Assembly (NCBI GenBank): GCA_963786195.1
Contig: CAWAYH010000004.1
Location: 434,001-498,000 of the forward strand
Reading direction: 5' to 3'
Length of the DNA: 64,000 nucleotides
Origin: CAWAYH01 sp963786195
GTDB taxonomy: Bacteria > Acidobacteriota > Vicinamibacteria > Vicinamibacterales > 2-12-FULL-66-21
The position numbers and the translations under genes are program-made. Below the pieces are notes generated by a model. It saw nothing but the letters and a program-made list of their open reading frames with translations, made no database searches and was not told where the DNA came from. Numbering within the stretch: the first letter of the stretch is position 1; each line of letters begins with the position of its first letter. This document shows positions 39,908 to 49,733 of this stretch, one piece after another.

Positions 39908-40855
39908 TTATCGGCTTCGACTCAGCCCTTCACGAAATTCGAGCCACAGGCCATGTGTCATCGTGGGCGGTAGAAACAGGCTCGTCGGTGGCGCGTCCGC
40001 GGGCTGCGGGGGCACGCTCAGGCCGTGTTGTTCGAGGCTCTTGCGCACGGACGCGATGCTCGTCACGCTGACCGTCGCGCCAATCACCCTCCGCCCTTTG
40101 ACGAGCTGACGCGACGACGGGAGCAGGTAGACGTCACCATCCCCGATCGTCACGACCGGCGCGCTCGTGCGATCCGGGACTCGAATCTCGCCGGCGCGCC
40201 TGACCCCGCCCGACACCTCGAAGAGCTTCATCTCGCGACCGAAGTCGTCCGACGCCAGCCACGCGCCCACCAGCCGGCGGGCGGAATTGGCGTGGGCGAA
40301 GTGTTCGGGCTTGTCGGTCGGAGAGTGATTGCGCGGGCCGAAGAAGATGTGACGAAGTCCAGACTCGTCTGTCAACGAGACGAGGGCGTTGCTTCTTTGA
40401 GCGGCAATGCCGGCGCCTGAAAGCCGAATCACGAGCGCGTCACTCTCCGGCGCATACAACGCGAGGAAGGCGGGGCCGTCGCCCGCCGCAAGATGACGTC
40501 GATACAGGGTCGTCAGCGCATCGCGCGCCTCGGGCGCAGTGAGCAGTTCGAGCTCGGTGCCGTCCGGGAACTTGACGTGCTGGTTGCGGATCCCGTTGTC
40601 GTGGGGACGCCCGGGTTTGAGCGCGAAGCCGAACGCCTGATAGCGGCGGGCCGCCGCCTCGAGGTCGTTCACGGCGATGACGATGTGGTCCAGGCCGGCG
40701 ACGAGTGCCGGCGTGCCGCCCTGACGCGCAGCCGGGATCGTCGTGAAGCCCGGCGTCAGCGCGGTCAGCGCCAGGAGGCAAGCGAAGCCGAACGACGCGC
40801 GTCTGGCCACGGCTCTCCGATCAGCTGCCGCTGGGGAGCTCGACGCCAACGGCAT
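39908..40855 (-). CDS. VOC/glyoxalase-like protein, ~315 aa
   Basis: After an N-terminal hydrophobic stretch (FGFACLLALTALTPGF, possibly a signal peptide) comes a VOC-fold domain: GLDHIVIAVNDLEAAARRYQAFGF, GIRNQHVKFPDGTELELL, then a second beta-alpha unit and LWLEFREG at the end. The pattern is that of the Glyoxalase_3 type. Metal ligands are partly visible (H in LDHIVI, E in ELELL). It is the last gene of the amidoligase operon and overlaps the SnoaL-like gene. I chose the ATG at 40855; a GTG at 40876 is possible. A role in modifying or breaking down the operon's product is only a guess. Confidence 0.7.
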   Translation of the reverse strand: MPLASSSPAAADRRAVARRASFGFACLLALTALTPGFTTIPAARQGGTPALVAGLDHIVIAVNDLEAAARRYQAFGFALKPGRPHDNGIRNQHVKFPDGTELELLTAPEARDALTTLYRRHLAAGDGPAFLALYAPESDALVIRLSGAGIAAQRSNALVSLTDESGLRHIFFGPRNHSPTDKPEHFAHANSARRLVGAWLASDDFGREMKLFEVSGGVRRAGEIRVPDRTSAPVVTIGDGDVYLLPSSRQLVKGRRVIGATVSVTSIASVRKSLEQHGLSVPPQPADAPPTSLFLPPTMTHGLWLEFREGLSRSR

Positions 40856-41207
40856 GACGCAGCCGCCAGGCGTCACCGGACCAGACGAATACGTCCACGA
40901 ACGCGGTCGCGCCTTCCACGATCGATCCGTCCTCGATCGAGACCCGGGCCTGCTGGACGCCCGTCAGCAGCGCAACCTCGCCGAGCACGTGTACCCGCAG
41001 GTCGTCGAGCCGCAGATCGAGGATGTTGTACGGCATGTCCTGGATCGCTTTCAGGAATGCGCCCCTGTCCTGATCGTCGGCGCCGCCGGGCGTGGAATGG
41101 ATGAAGTCGTCGGTGAGCTCCACCGCCAGAGATTCGACATCTTTTGTTCTGATGGCTTCCACGATGCGATCTTCCGCCTCGCGAATCTGCGTCTCATGAA
41201 TCTTCAT
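40821..41207 (-). CDS. SnoaL-like/DUF4440 NTF2-fold protein, 128 aa
   Basis: A small NTF2-fold protein (REAEDRIVEAIRTKDVESLAVELTDDFIHSTPGG, then strands ending FVDVFVWSGDAWRLRHAVGVEL). Proteins of this class are often isomerases, cyclases or binding proteins; no function can be assigned. Its ATG (41207-41205) overlaps the stop of the preceding gene as ATGA, so it is translated with it. This is the fourth gene of the five-gene operon. Confidence 0.8.
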   Translation of the reverse strand: MKIHETQIREAEDRIVEAIRTKDVESLAVELTDDFIHSTPGGADDQDRGAFLKAIQDMPYNILDLRLDDLRVHVLGEVALLTGVQQARVSIEDGSIVEGATAFVDVFVWSGDAWRLRHAVGVELPSGS

Positions 41208-42581
41208 GCGATCAAGCCTCCCACGACGAACGCGGGCACCTGGCCGCCGCCGGACGTGACGTTGGCCAGGCCGGTGGCGCTCAGGCGCGTGAGGTAGCCG
41301 CCCATTCGGCCGCGGAACAGATACGGCGCGAAGTCGACGAGCATGTCGCGCATGGTGACGCGCCCGCTGCAGCGTCGAACTGCGGGAAGATCTCGCGCCG
41401 CACCGGGATGCGCTCCTGCACGATCCAGGTCCCGGGCGGATCCCCCAGCGCCGCGTTCAACGCGGCATCCCACTGGCTGTCCGTACGTCTCCCAGCCCAG
41501 CACGACGCCCTTGCCGCCGTACTCGTCGTTGGGCTTCAGCACGAGCTGCTCGCGCCGGGCCTCGCGCCAGATCGAGGAGCCCGCCTCGCCGGCCGTCCTT
41601 GCTCGGTCGCGATGTCCGCCAGGACGCGTGTCCACGGCACGTGCGCGCGGATGATGGCGCGCTCCTCGGTCGGAGAAGAGCGCCGCGTTGCGCGGATCGG
41701 TCAGCACCGCGAAGAACGCCTTCTTGTGCGCGAGCTTGCACCGGAACGTGTTGGCCACGCAAACGGCGCCGGGCGCTGTAGGCGTCGACCAGCGCCGCGC
41801 ATTCGTCGGGCCGCGCGAGGATGTCGTTGATGAGCACGCGACGATAGACCGAGATCGATCTTCGTGCCCTGCCCGCTCAGCACGCCGTTCTCGAACACCA
41901 GCTCGCGCGGATCGCAGACGACCGTCGGAACGCCGGCGGCGCCTGAACGCGTCCCGCAGGATCTCGAACTCGGTCCAGGTCGGGACCTCGCGCCAGTCGA
42001 CGATCGCCATCGCCGGCGGGCTGGCGCGGCCGCCCCACTCCGCGGTAGCTGGCGAGGAGCGCCGCCAGCAGCGCGTCGATCGGCCGGTGGTACCGGACGC
42101 CGTGCCGTCTCGCGAAAGCGCGCCATCACCGGCAGCGCGTCGAACAGCTCCGCCAGCCGCTGCGTGTAGCCCGGACCGGCCGGCGACTCGGCGTTGTATT
42201 CGGCGAAGTGCAGCGAGTCCGGCAGCAGGAACGCGTCGAGGCGCGACGCGGTGCTCGCCGTCTCGTAGCCCGGGTCGATCTGGACCAGGCGGGTCTTCGG
42301 CCTCGGTCATGCCGAGCTGCGCGAACAGCGTCGGGCGACTCCATCGCCGCCTGCGACGACGCGCTCGCCCAGCGCGGCGATCGTCTCGGCCGCCGAGCGG
42401 ATGCGCGCTTCGTCGCTGGCGCTCAGGAAGAACGGCCGGAGAAACGGGCAGTGGACGCGATCGCCGAACGTCAGCTTCCGGGCTCGCATCGACGCGGCGA
42501 AGCGCCGGCAGAACTTCGGGGTCAGCTCCTCGTCCGGGCTGCAGCAGCGCGTGCCACTCGGCAATCGAGATCCATGGGCAC
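41204..42581 (-). pseudogene. Circularly permuted ATP-grasp ligase, heavily frameshifted
   Basis: Joined across frames the protein (about 455 residues) reads like the circularly permuted ATP-grasp family related to glutathionylspermidine synthetases. It has WISIAEWHALLQPDEELTP near the start, MAIVDWREVPTWTEFEIL, a FRCKLAHKKAFFAVLTDP segment, then ARREQLVLKPNDEYGGKGVV (nucleotide-binding loop) and a terminal VTSGGGQVPAFVVGGLIA. About ten single-base indels are spread from 41365 to 42560, yet in each frame the residues stay family-like without missense decay, which favours sequence error. Expected reaction: ATP-dependent amide-bond formation through an acyl phosphate. The start is probably a GTG at 42581 (or ATG 42575), nine bases after the previous stop; its stop overlaps the next ATG. 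Confidence 0.6.
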
Positions 42582-42590
42582 CGCTTGCGC

Positions 42591-43579
42591 TTACCCGATG
42601 CCTGGCGCGCCGGTGAATCCCGACGGCGGGCCGATGCCGAGCATCTCCTCCCAGCGCGGCCAGCACTGCGACGGATGCCCGTTGAGCGCCCGATCGATGA
42701 CGAGCTCGGTCATCTTCTCGACGACGTGGCGAGAAGTAGAAGGGCGTGATGCGATCCCGCTCGAAGTCCGGCGCCGGATTCAGGTAGTCGATCGCGTACG
42801 GCACGTCGCCCTCGATCGCGAACTCGATCGTGTTCATCTCGTAGCCGAGCGCCAGGTTGATCGTCTGCGCGTCGCGCACGACGCGCGCGCCGACGCTCGG
42901 CGACAGGTACTCGTGCTCGACGAGATAGCGCCGCTCGCGCGGGATCGTAGGCGACCGGCGTGATGTCCGTCTTGCCGAACGTGAAGCAGCGGACGTACTT
43001 GTCGAAGTTGATGAACTGCTGGAGCGTCATGCAGTAGGGCGCCGTGCGGTCGTACGCCTCGAGCAGCTCGCTGCTTGTCGTTCACCTTGTAGACGTGCTT
43101 CCAGCCGCCGCCGGAATAGGGCTTGAGGATCGCCGGGCGCCCGACGTAGTCGAGCAGCCCGTCCCAGTCGACCGGGTAGACGCAGGTTGTGCAGCGACTC
43201 CGCCGTCAGGTCGATGTCGGCGGGATAGCCCTTCTGCGGCAGCAGCACGGTCCGCGGAATCGCCACGCCCAGCTTCGACATCACCGAGTAGTTGAAGTAC
43301 TTGTCGTCGGCGGTCCACCAGAACGGGTTGTTGATGACGTAGGTGCCCTGCAGCACGGCGTGCTTCAGCGCGCCGCGGTAGTACTCGACCTCGTGCGAAA
43401 TCCGATCGACGATCACGCGGTATGCCGCCGGCTCGTCCATCTTCGTGCCGCCGAGCTTCACCATCTCGGCGCCGATGCCGTGCGGCGCGCCGAGCTGGTT
43501 CACGCGCTGCGATGAAGGCGGAGGGAAAGCTGTACTCGCGCCCGCAGAGCAGCCCGACGGTCTGCGTTCTTCCACTCAT
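42591..43579 (-). pseudogene. RimK-like ATP-grasp ligase, frameshifted
   Basis: Beginning MSGRTQTVGLLCGREYSFPS, the joined protein has about 328 residues: KLGGTKMDEPAAYRVIVDRI, INNPFWWTADDKYFNYSVM, RPAILKPYSGGGWKHVYK (ATP-grasp loop), TLQQFINFDKYVRCFTFG, INLALGYEMNTIEFAIEG and YAIDYLNPAPDFERDRI, ending in TAA at 42591-42593. The motifs fit the RimK/glutathione-synthase type of ATP-grasp ligase. Five single-base indels lie near 43508, 43187, 43075, 42945 and 42730. The ATG at 43579 overlaps the stop of the GCS2 gene as ATGA, so the two are translationally coupled. Substrates unknown; it presumably extends a product made by the GCS2-like enzyme. Confidence 0.65.
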
Positions 43580-44685
43580 GACGTCACCTTGACTCCCGCC
43601 CTCGTCTCCTCGACCAGGTGCTGCACGACGGCCTTCAGGTCGCCGGTCTGCCGAAAGACCGCGAGCTGACGATCGGCGCTCGTGCCCTCCCGCAGCACGG
43701 TGTGCACGTACTCGACCTCCCGGCGGCTTCCGAGGTCGTCGACCACGTCGTCGACGAACTCGAGCAGCTCGAGCGCGAGGTCCCGCATCGGCACTTCCGC
43801 GCGCTTGCCGAAGTCGACCAGCTTTCCGTCGAGCCCCCAGCGCGCCGCGCGCCACTTGTTCTCTTCGATCAGCGCCCGGCGATACAGCCGGAAGCCCAGG
43901 TTGCGGCCTCGCAGCCGGTACAGCTTGACGATGATCGCCTGGACCAGCGCGCCCAGCATGATCGCAACCTCGGGCTGCGTGGGCACGTCGCAGACTCTGA
44001 ACTCGAGCGTCCCGAACGTCGGATGCGGCCGCACGTCCCACCAGATCTTCTTCGCATCGTCGATGCAGTGGAGATCGACGAGCAGGTTGACGTAGTTCTC
44101 GTACTCGCTCCACGACTCGAAGCGATCCGGCACGCCGGTCCGCGGGAAGCGCCGGAACACGGTCGTCCGGTACGACTTCAGGCCGGTGTCGCGGCCCATC
44201 CAGAACGGCGAGCTCGTCGAGAGCGCCAGCAGATGCGGCAGGAAATAGCGCACCTCGTTCATCAGATCGATCATCGTCGACCGATCCGGGACGCCGACGT
44301 GCACGTGCAGGCCGAAGATGAGCAGCGATCGCGCCAGCTGCTGCAGCTCTTCGACGATGCTGTCGTAGCGGACACCGGGAGAGAGGACCTGATCCTCCCA
44401 GTGGGAGAAGGGATGCGTGCCGGCTGCCGCGACGGCGAGGCCGACCCGCTCGGCGCTGCTGGCGAGCTCGCGCCGGATTCGCAGGATCTCGTCACGCAGC
44501 TCGGAGACGTCGGCGCAGATCTTCGTGCCTACCTCGACGATCGACTGGTGCAGCTCCCGCTTGATCTGATCGCCGAACACGGATGCGCCCGACGCGAGCA
44601 GTTCGGACACGTGCGAGCGAAGCTCCCCGCTCTGCGGGTCGACGATCTGGAATTCCTCCTCGACGCCGAGGGTAAAGCGGTGCAT
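43576..44685 (-). CDS. YbdK/GCS2-type carboxylate-amine ligase, 369 aa
   Basis: An intact member of the glutamate-cysteine ligase type 2 family: TLGVEEEFQIVDPQSGEL at the N-terminus supplies Mg-binding glutamates, with FGLHVHVGVPDRSTMIDLMN, HLLALSTSSPFWMGRDTGLKS, FGTLEFRVCDVPTQPEV and ENKWRAARWGLDGKL following. YbdK-type enzymes are glutamine-synthetase-fold ligases that make gamma-glutamyl-like amides in vitro; their natural product is mostly unknown. It is the first gene of a five-gene overlapping operon with two ATP-grasp ligases. Only 38 bases separate it from the divergent FAD oxidase gene. Unlike its two downstream partners it has no frameshift. Confidence 0.85.
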   Translation of the reverse strand: MHRFTLGVEEEFQIVDPQSGELRSHVSELLASGASVFGDQIKRELHQSIVEVGTKICADVSELRDEILRIRRELASSAERVGLAVAAAGTHPFSHWEDQVLSPGVRYDSIVEELQQLARSLLIFGLHVHVGVPDRSTMIDLMNEVRYFLPHLLALSTSSPFWMGRDTGLKSYRTTVFRRFPRTGVPDRFESWSEYENYVNLLVDLHCIDDAKKIWWDVRPHPTFGTLEFRVCDVPTQPEVAIMLGALVQAIIVKLYRLRGRNLGFRLYRRALIEENKWRAARWGLDGKLVDFGKRAEVPMRDLALELLEFVDDVVDDLGSRREVEYVHTVLREGTSADRQLAVFRQTGDLKAVVQHLVEETRAGVKVTS

Positions 44686-44723
44686 GAGCGGGATGATACT
44701 TTAAGAAGGTTCCCTGCTGCAGG

Positions 44724-46296
44724 GTGCTTCCTGGAGACTATTTGGACGACTTCGAGGACTTCCTGGAGGATGCCGCCCATTATCCGGGCGGCCATGCCGC
44801 AGGGATCGCTTTCCCTCGCTCCACTGCCGACGTGGTCGACGTCCTCGCCGGCGCCCGGGCCGTCCTGCCCATCGGCGCGCAATCCTCGCTGACCGGCGGT
44901 GCCACGCCGATGGGCGAGCTGATCCTCACGACGTCGAAGATGGCGCGCATCATCGATCTCGGTGCGGAGGTCAGGGGTGCCGGACACGGCACCATCACCG
45001 TCGAGCCCGGCGTCACCGTCGCGGCACTGCAGGAACGGCTGGCCGAGTCGGGCGCATGGTTTCCACCGGCTCCCACGTTTACCGGTGCGTGCGCCGGTGG
45101 CATCGTGGCGACGAACGCGGCCGGCGCCGCCACGTTCAAGTACGGCAGCATCCGCGACTGGGTCGAAGCGTTGACGGTCGTCCTCGCCGACGGCACTGTG
45201 CTCGACGTCAGCCGGGGCGCGCAGCGCGCGGTGCAGGGTCGGTTCGTCATCGACACGTCACGCGGTCCGGTGGTCATACCAGTGCCGACCTACGCGATGC
45301 CACGGGTCGCGAAGCGCTCGGCCGGCTATCACGCCGAGCCGGACATGGACCTCATCGATCTGTTCATCGGATCCGAAGGCACGCTTGGCGTGATCACGCG
45401 CGTCACGTTCCGCACCGTGTCGCCGGTCCCCCACGTGGCGTTCGCGCTGATTCCATGCCTGAGCGAGAGTCAAGGGCTTGGTCTCACCAACGCGCTGCGC
45501 GACGGCTCGATGATGACGTGGCGAACCCGGGACCCGAACGGCATCGACGTGTCGGCGATCGAGATGATGGATCGTCGATCGCTGGACATCGTCCGCGAGG
45601 ACGGCGCCGGCCGGCGGCATGACGTCGCGATTCCGCGCCAGTGCGAACTCGCGCTGCTGGTCCAGCTCGAGATCGGCCGGTACTACCCCCGAAATCGCGT
45701 TTGCGCAGATTCAGGATGCGTTGACGGACGGGGCGGACTCTCCGCTCGCCGCCTTCTGCCGCGTCCTGGACGCCGCAGGCGTCCTCGCGGACACGGAGTT
45801 GGCGCTGCCAGGGAACAAACGCCGGGCAGACGATCTGCTCGCCGTCCGCGAGGCCGTGCCATCCGGCGTCAACCAGCGCGTCGGCGCGGCGAAACGTTCG
45901 ATTGACGCGCGCATCGAAAAGACCGCCGCCGACATGATCGTGCCCTTCGATCGATTCGCCGAAATGATGGACATCTACCGGGGCGGGTTCGAATCGCGCG
46001 GCCTCGATTACGCGGTCTGGGGACACGTCTCCGACGGCAACGTTCACCCCAACGTCATCCCGCGATCCTTCGACGACGTGACGAAGGGCAAGGAGGCGAT
46101 CCTCGAGTTCGGCCGTGGAGTCGCGCGGCTGGGCGGCTGCCCGCTCGCCGAGCACGGCGTCGGGCGGAATCCGATCAAGCAGGCGCTCCTCGGTCAGCTG
46201 TACGGCGATGAAGGCATCGAAGAGATGCGCGCGGTCAAGCGCGCGCTCGATCCTGATTGGAAGCTCGCGCCCGGGGTAATCTTCGAGAAGCGTTGA
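44724..46296 (+). CDS. FAD-linked oxidase (GlcD/D-lactate dehydrogenase type), one frameshift
   Basis: A flavoprotein of the vanillyl-alcohol-oxidase fold. The FAD-binding half shows VLPIGAQSSLTGGATPMGE, GTITVEPGVTVAALQERL and GACAGGIVATNAAGAATFKYG; DLFIGSEGTLGVITRVTFR follows. The substrate half has YAVWGHVSDGNVHPNVIP and LAEHGVGRNPIKQALLG, as in glycolate and D-lactate dehydrogenases. The frame changes near 45672-45690 (expected LEIPAGTTPE; a base is lost near ATCGGCCGG). Repaired length is about 524 residues. The GTG at 44724 is the probable start. The exact 2-hydroxy acid substrate cannot be told. There is no Fe-S partner gene beside it. Confidence 0.75.
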
Positions 46297-46314
46297 GGCC
46301 GCTTCGCGACCTGC

Positions 46315-46467
46315 TCACTTGTCTCTTCCAACGTATCGTTCCGGGTTCTGATCGAACCGCTCCTTGCAGCGGATCGCGCAGAAGTAGTAGGTCTCTCCCT
46401 GATACTCGCTCTGGCCGGCAGCGGTGCTCTCGTCGATCATCATGCCGCACACGGGATCCTTGACCAT
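46315..46467 (-). CDS. YHS-domain metal-binding protein, 50 aa
   Basis: A very short gene on the minus strand with a strong AGGAGG binding site before the ATG at 46467. The product starts MVKDPVCGMMIDESTAAGQS and continues YQGETYYFCAIRCKERFDQN to a lysine end. Cysteines at 7, 30 and 34 and the DPVCGM opening are the YHS/TRASH signature, found alone or as a module in heavy-metal proteins and P-type ATPases. A role in metal (copper, or another soft metal) handling is likely. It lies between the FAD oxidase and the formate dehydrogenase operon, reading away from the latter. Confidence 0.85.
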   Translation of the reverse strand: MVKDPVCGMMIDESTAAGQSEYQGETYYFCAIRCKERFDQNPERYVGRDK

Positions 46468-46499
46468 GAGGGCCTCCTAATTACATGTTATCGGTTGTC

Positions 46500-46560
46500 G
46501 GTTATCGGGTTTTGGGTTTTGGGTTTTCGGTTTTCGGTTTGTTGGTTATCGGTTCGGCGG
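46500..46560 (+). repeat. GGTTTTG/GGTTTTC tract with G-quadruplex potential, upstream of fdhA
   Basis: The tract 46505-46535 contains three GGGTTTT units followed by GGTTTTC units, then looser TTGGTTATCGGTTCGG repeats. Three GGG runs and further GG pairs spaced by four T could form a two-layer G-quadruplex on the plus strand, which is also the mRNA-like strand for fdhA. It is related to the tract at 18471-18540. The fdhA ribosome binding site follows at 46569-46573. Confidence 0.6.
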
Positions 46561-46580
46561 TTCGGCTTGGAGGTTCGGGG

Positions 46581-49500
46581 ATGAGTCTTTTGAAGCTGAT
46601 TGCGCAATGGCCGCTGCTCAGGCAGATCGCCACGGGCGGTGACGGGACGGGTGTCGAGGCCATGAGCGATCGCACGCTCCAGCTCAGGCCGCGACACGAG
46701 GCGGCGGAGGTGACGCGATCCGTGTGTCCGTACTGCGCCGTCGGCTGCGGCCAGCTCATCTTCCATCGCGACGGTCAGGTGATCTCTGTCGAAGGCGATC
46801 CTGAATCGCCGATCTCGGAGGGGCACCTGTGCCCGAAGGGCGCCGCGACACGCGAGCTCCTGACCCACGCGGCGCGGAGTACTCGCGTCAGGTACCGGGC
46901 GCCACGGGCGTCGGGTTGGATCGACCTCGACCTCGAGACGGCCATGGACATGGTGGCCGAACGCGTCTGGGATTCACGGGAGCGCCACTTCGAGGAGGAG
47001 CGCGCCGATGACGGTTCGCCGGCGCCGCTCATGCAATGCCGATCCATCGCCCATCTCGGCGGCGCGACGCTCGACAACGAAGAGAACTACCTGATCAAGA
47101 AGCTCTTCACCGGCGGCCTCGGGATGGTCGCGATCAGCAACCAGGCCCGAATATGACATAGCTCCACGGTGCCCGGTCTGGGCACATCATTCGGACGCGG
47201 CGGCGCGACAACGGCCCAGCAGGATCTGGTGAATGCGGACGCGATCCTGATCATGGGATCGTCGATGGCCGAGAACCATCCCGTCGGATTCCGGTGGGTC
47301 ATCAAGGCCCGCGAGCGCGGCGCCACGATCATCCACGTCGACCCGCGCTTCACGCGGACGTCGGCCATGGCGGACATGTGGGTTCCGCTGCGCGCAGGCA
47401 GCGACACGGTGTTCCTCGGCGCGCTCGTGAACTTCGTCCTCGCACGCGATCTCTTCTTCCACGACTATGTCGTGCACTACACGAACGCTCCGACGCTCAT
47501 CCACGAGGGCTATGCCGACACCGAGGATCTGAACGGTCTTTTTTCAGGGTGGGATCCCGGTGCCGGGAAGTACTCGCCGGACACGTGGGCGTATCGCAAG
47601 GCAGGCTCACAGAAGGACGCCGGCCAGGAAGCCGAGCGCGGCGGCCACGGCAAGGAGCTCGGCGCAGGGTCGTCGACGCCCAGCGATCCCACGAGCGATC
47701 CCACGCTGCAACATCCACGCTGTGTGTTTCAGATCCTCAAGAGGCACTTTGCCCGCTACACACCCGAGATGGTCGAGAAGGTCTGCGGCGTGCCCACGGC
47801 CGACTTCCTTCGCGTGGCCGACGCTTACTGCCGCGAGTCGGGTCCCGATCGAACAGCGACCATCTGCTACGCGGTCGGCTGGACGCAGCACTCGGTCGGC
47901 GTTCAGATCATCAGGACCGCGGCGATCCTCCAGCTGCTGCTCGGAAACGTCGGCCGGCCCGGCGGCGGCATCCTGGCCCTGCGCGGCCACGCGTCGATCC
48001 AGGGGTCGACCGACATCCCCACGCTGTACGACATCCTTCCCGGCTACCTGCCGATGCCGGTGTTCGGCGGCGACTCACGCACGCTGCCCGATTACCTGCG
48101 CAAGCATCGTGCGGAGACCGGCTGGTGGGCCAACTTCGACAAATACGCCGTCTCACTGCTGAAAGCCTGGTACGGCGACAAGGCCTCCGCGGCCAACGAC
48201 TTCGGCTTCAACTGGCTGCCGCGCATCAGCGGCGACCACTCGCACTTCGGCTACTGGCTCGAGATGGCCGACGGAGCGGGACCGCTGGAAGGGCTGTTCA
48301 TCATGGGACAGAATCCGGCGGTCGGCGCCCCCAACGCGCGGCTCGAGCGTCGCGCGCTCGCCAACCTGAAGTGGCTCGTCGTCCGGGACATGGTCGAGAG
48401 CGAAACGGCGACGTTCTGGCTCGATTCGCCGGAGGTCCGGCGTGGAGAGCTGGAGACGCACGCGATCGAGACCGAGGTGTTCTTCTTTCCTGCCGCAGCG
48501 CATGCGGAGAAGGACGGCTGTTTCACGAACACGCAGCGCCTTCTTCAGTGGCACGACAAAGCTGTGGATCCACCAGGTGACGCGCGCAGCGATGCCTGGT
48601 TCGTCTATCACCTCGGCCGGCGTCTCAAGGCGCGCGCTGCGCGAAGCCGGCGAGGGCGGAACGCGGGCCTGAACGCGCTGACGTGGAACTACCCGACGGA
48701 AGGACCTCATGACGAGCCGTCGATAGACCATGTGCTGCAGGAGATCAACGGAAGGACGATCGCCGACGGCCGGCTCGTCGACGGCTTCCGCGCGCTCGAC
48801 GCGAACGGCGGCACGGCGTGCGGCTGCTGGATCTATTCCGGCGTCTATCCGGAGTCGGGACGCAATCGCGCGCGCGAGCGACGCGCATCAGGCCCGTACG
48901 GACATGGCTGGGGGTTCGCCTGGCCGGCGGACCGGCGGATCCTGTACAACCGCGCGTCGGCGGCGCCGGACGGCAGGCCGTGGAGCGATCGCAAGAAGCT
49001 CGTCTGGTGGGACGAAGACACGCGCGAGTGGACCGGGCTCGACACGCCTGACTTCACCAGGGACAAGCCGCCGACCTACACGCCGCCGCCCGGCGCGTCG
49101 GGCGACGCCGCGCTGGCCGGTGACGCGCCGTTCATCATGCACTCTGACGGCCTCGGCTGGATCTGGGTGCCGACCGGCCTGAAGGACGGCCCGCTCCCCG
49201 CGCATTACGAGCCGCTCGAATCACCGGTCGCCAATCGGCTGTACCGGCAGCAAACGAACCCGTCTGCTGATCCCAAGGAGCGCGCCGACAACCCGTACGC
49301 GCGGTCGCCGGGAGATCCGGACTATCCGCACGTCCTGACCACGTACCGGCTGACCGAACATCACACGGCCGGCGGCATGTCGCGCACGCTCGCGCGCCTC
49401 TCCGAGCTGCAGCCGGAGCTCTTCTGCGAGATCTCACCGCAACTCGGCGACGAGATCGGCGCGGACAACGGCGAGTGGGTGACGATCACTACGCCGCGCG

Positions 49501-49733
49501 GGCGGATCGAGGCGCGAGCACTCGTCACATCCAGGATGCGGCCACTTCTGGTGGACGGGCGAACCATTCACCAGGTCGGCTTGCCATATCATTTCGGCGG
49601 CCGCGGGCTCGTCCGCGGTGACGTCGTCAACGATCTCGTCGCCATCTCGGAGGAACCGAACGTCCGCATCATGGAAGCAAAAGCGCTGGTCTGCAACGTA
49701 TCGGTGACCCGATGGCCACGACCGGGTTCCTGA
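46581..49733 (+). CDS. fdhA: Formate dehydrogenase catalytic subunit, selenoprotein (Sec192)
   Basis: A molybdopterin/Fe-S formate dehydrogenase alpha subunit of the FDH-N/O type that oxidises formate to CO2. One gene of 1,050 residues is obtained by reading the TGA at 47154-47156 as selenocysteine: the context is SNQARI-U-HSSTVPGLG, which fits the active site of E. coli FdnG/FdoG (NQARV-U-H). A 4Fe-4S site lies at Cys49, Cys52, Cys56 and Cys84. HPVGFRWVIKARERGATIIHVDPRFTRTSA-type cofactor-binding segments follow and the molybdopterin-binding C-terminal domain has ITTPRGRIEARA. The ATG at 46581 has GGAGG seven bases upstream. No twin-arginine signal is visible, so the enzyme probably faces the cytoplasm. 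Overlaps fdhB by 22 bases. Confidence 0.9.
47154..47190 (+). promoter_or_regulatory. Selenocysteine codon and SECIS-like hairpin of fdhA
   Basis: The TGA codon (47154-47156) is followed, twelve bases on, by a perfect six-base-pair stem GTGCCC (47169-47174) and GGGCAC (47180-47185) round the loop GGTCT (47175-47179). Bacterial SECIS elements, such as that of E. coli fdhF, have a GGUCU-type loop at the same distance that binds SelB. The sequence therefore supports recoding rather than a nonsense mutation. Confidence 0.8.

Noticed and set aside
47154..47156. Nonsense mutation in formate dehydrogenase
   Set aside because: The TGA falls exactly on the selenocysteine position and a SECIS-like hairpin follows.
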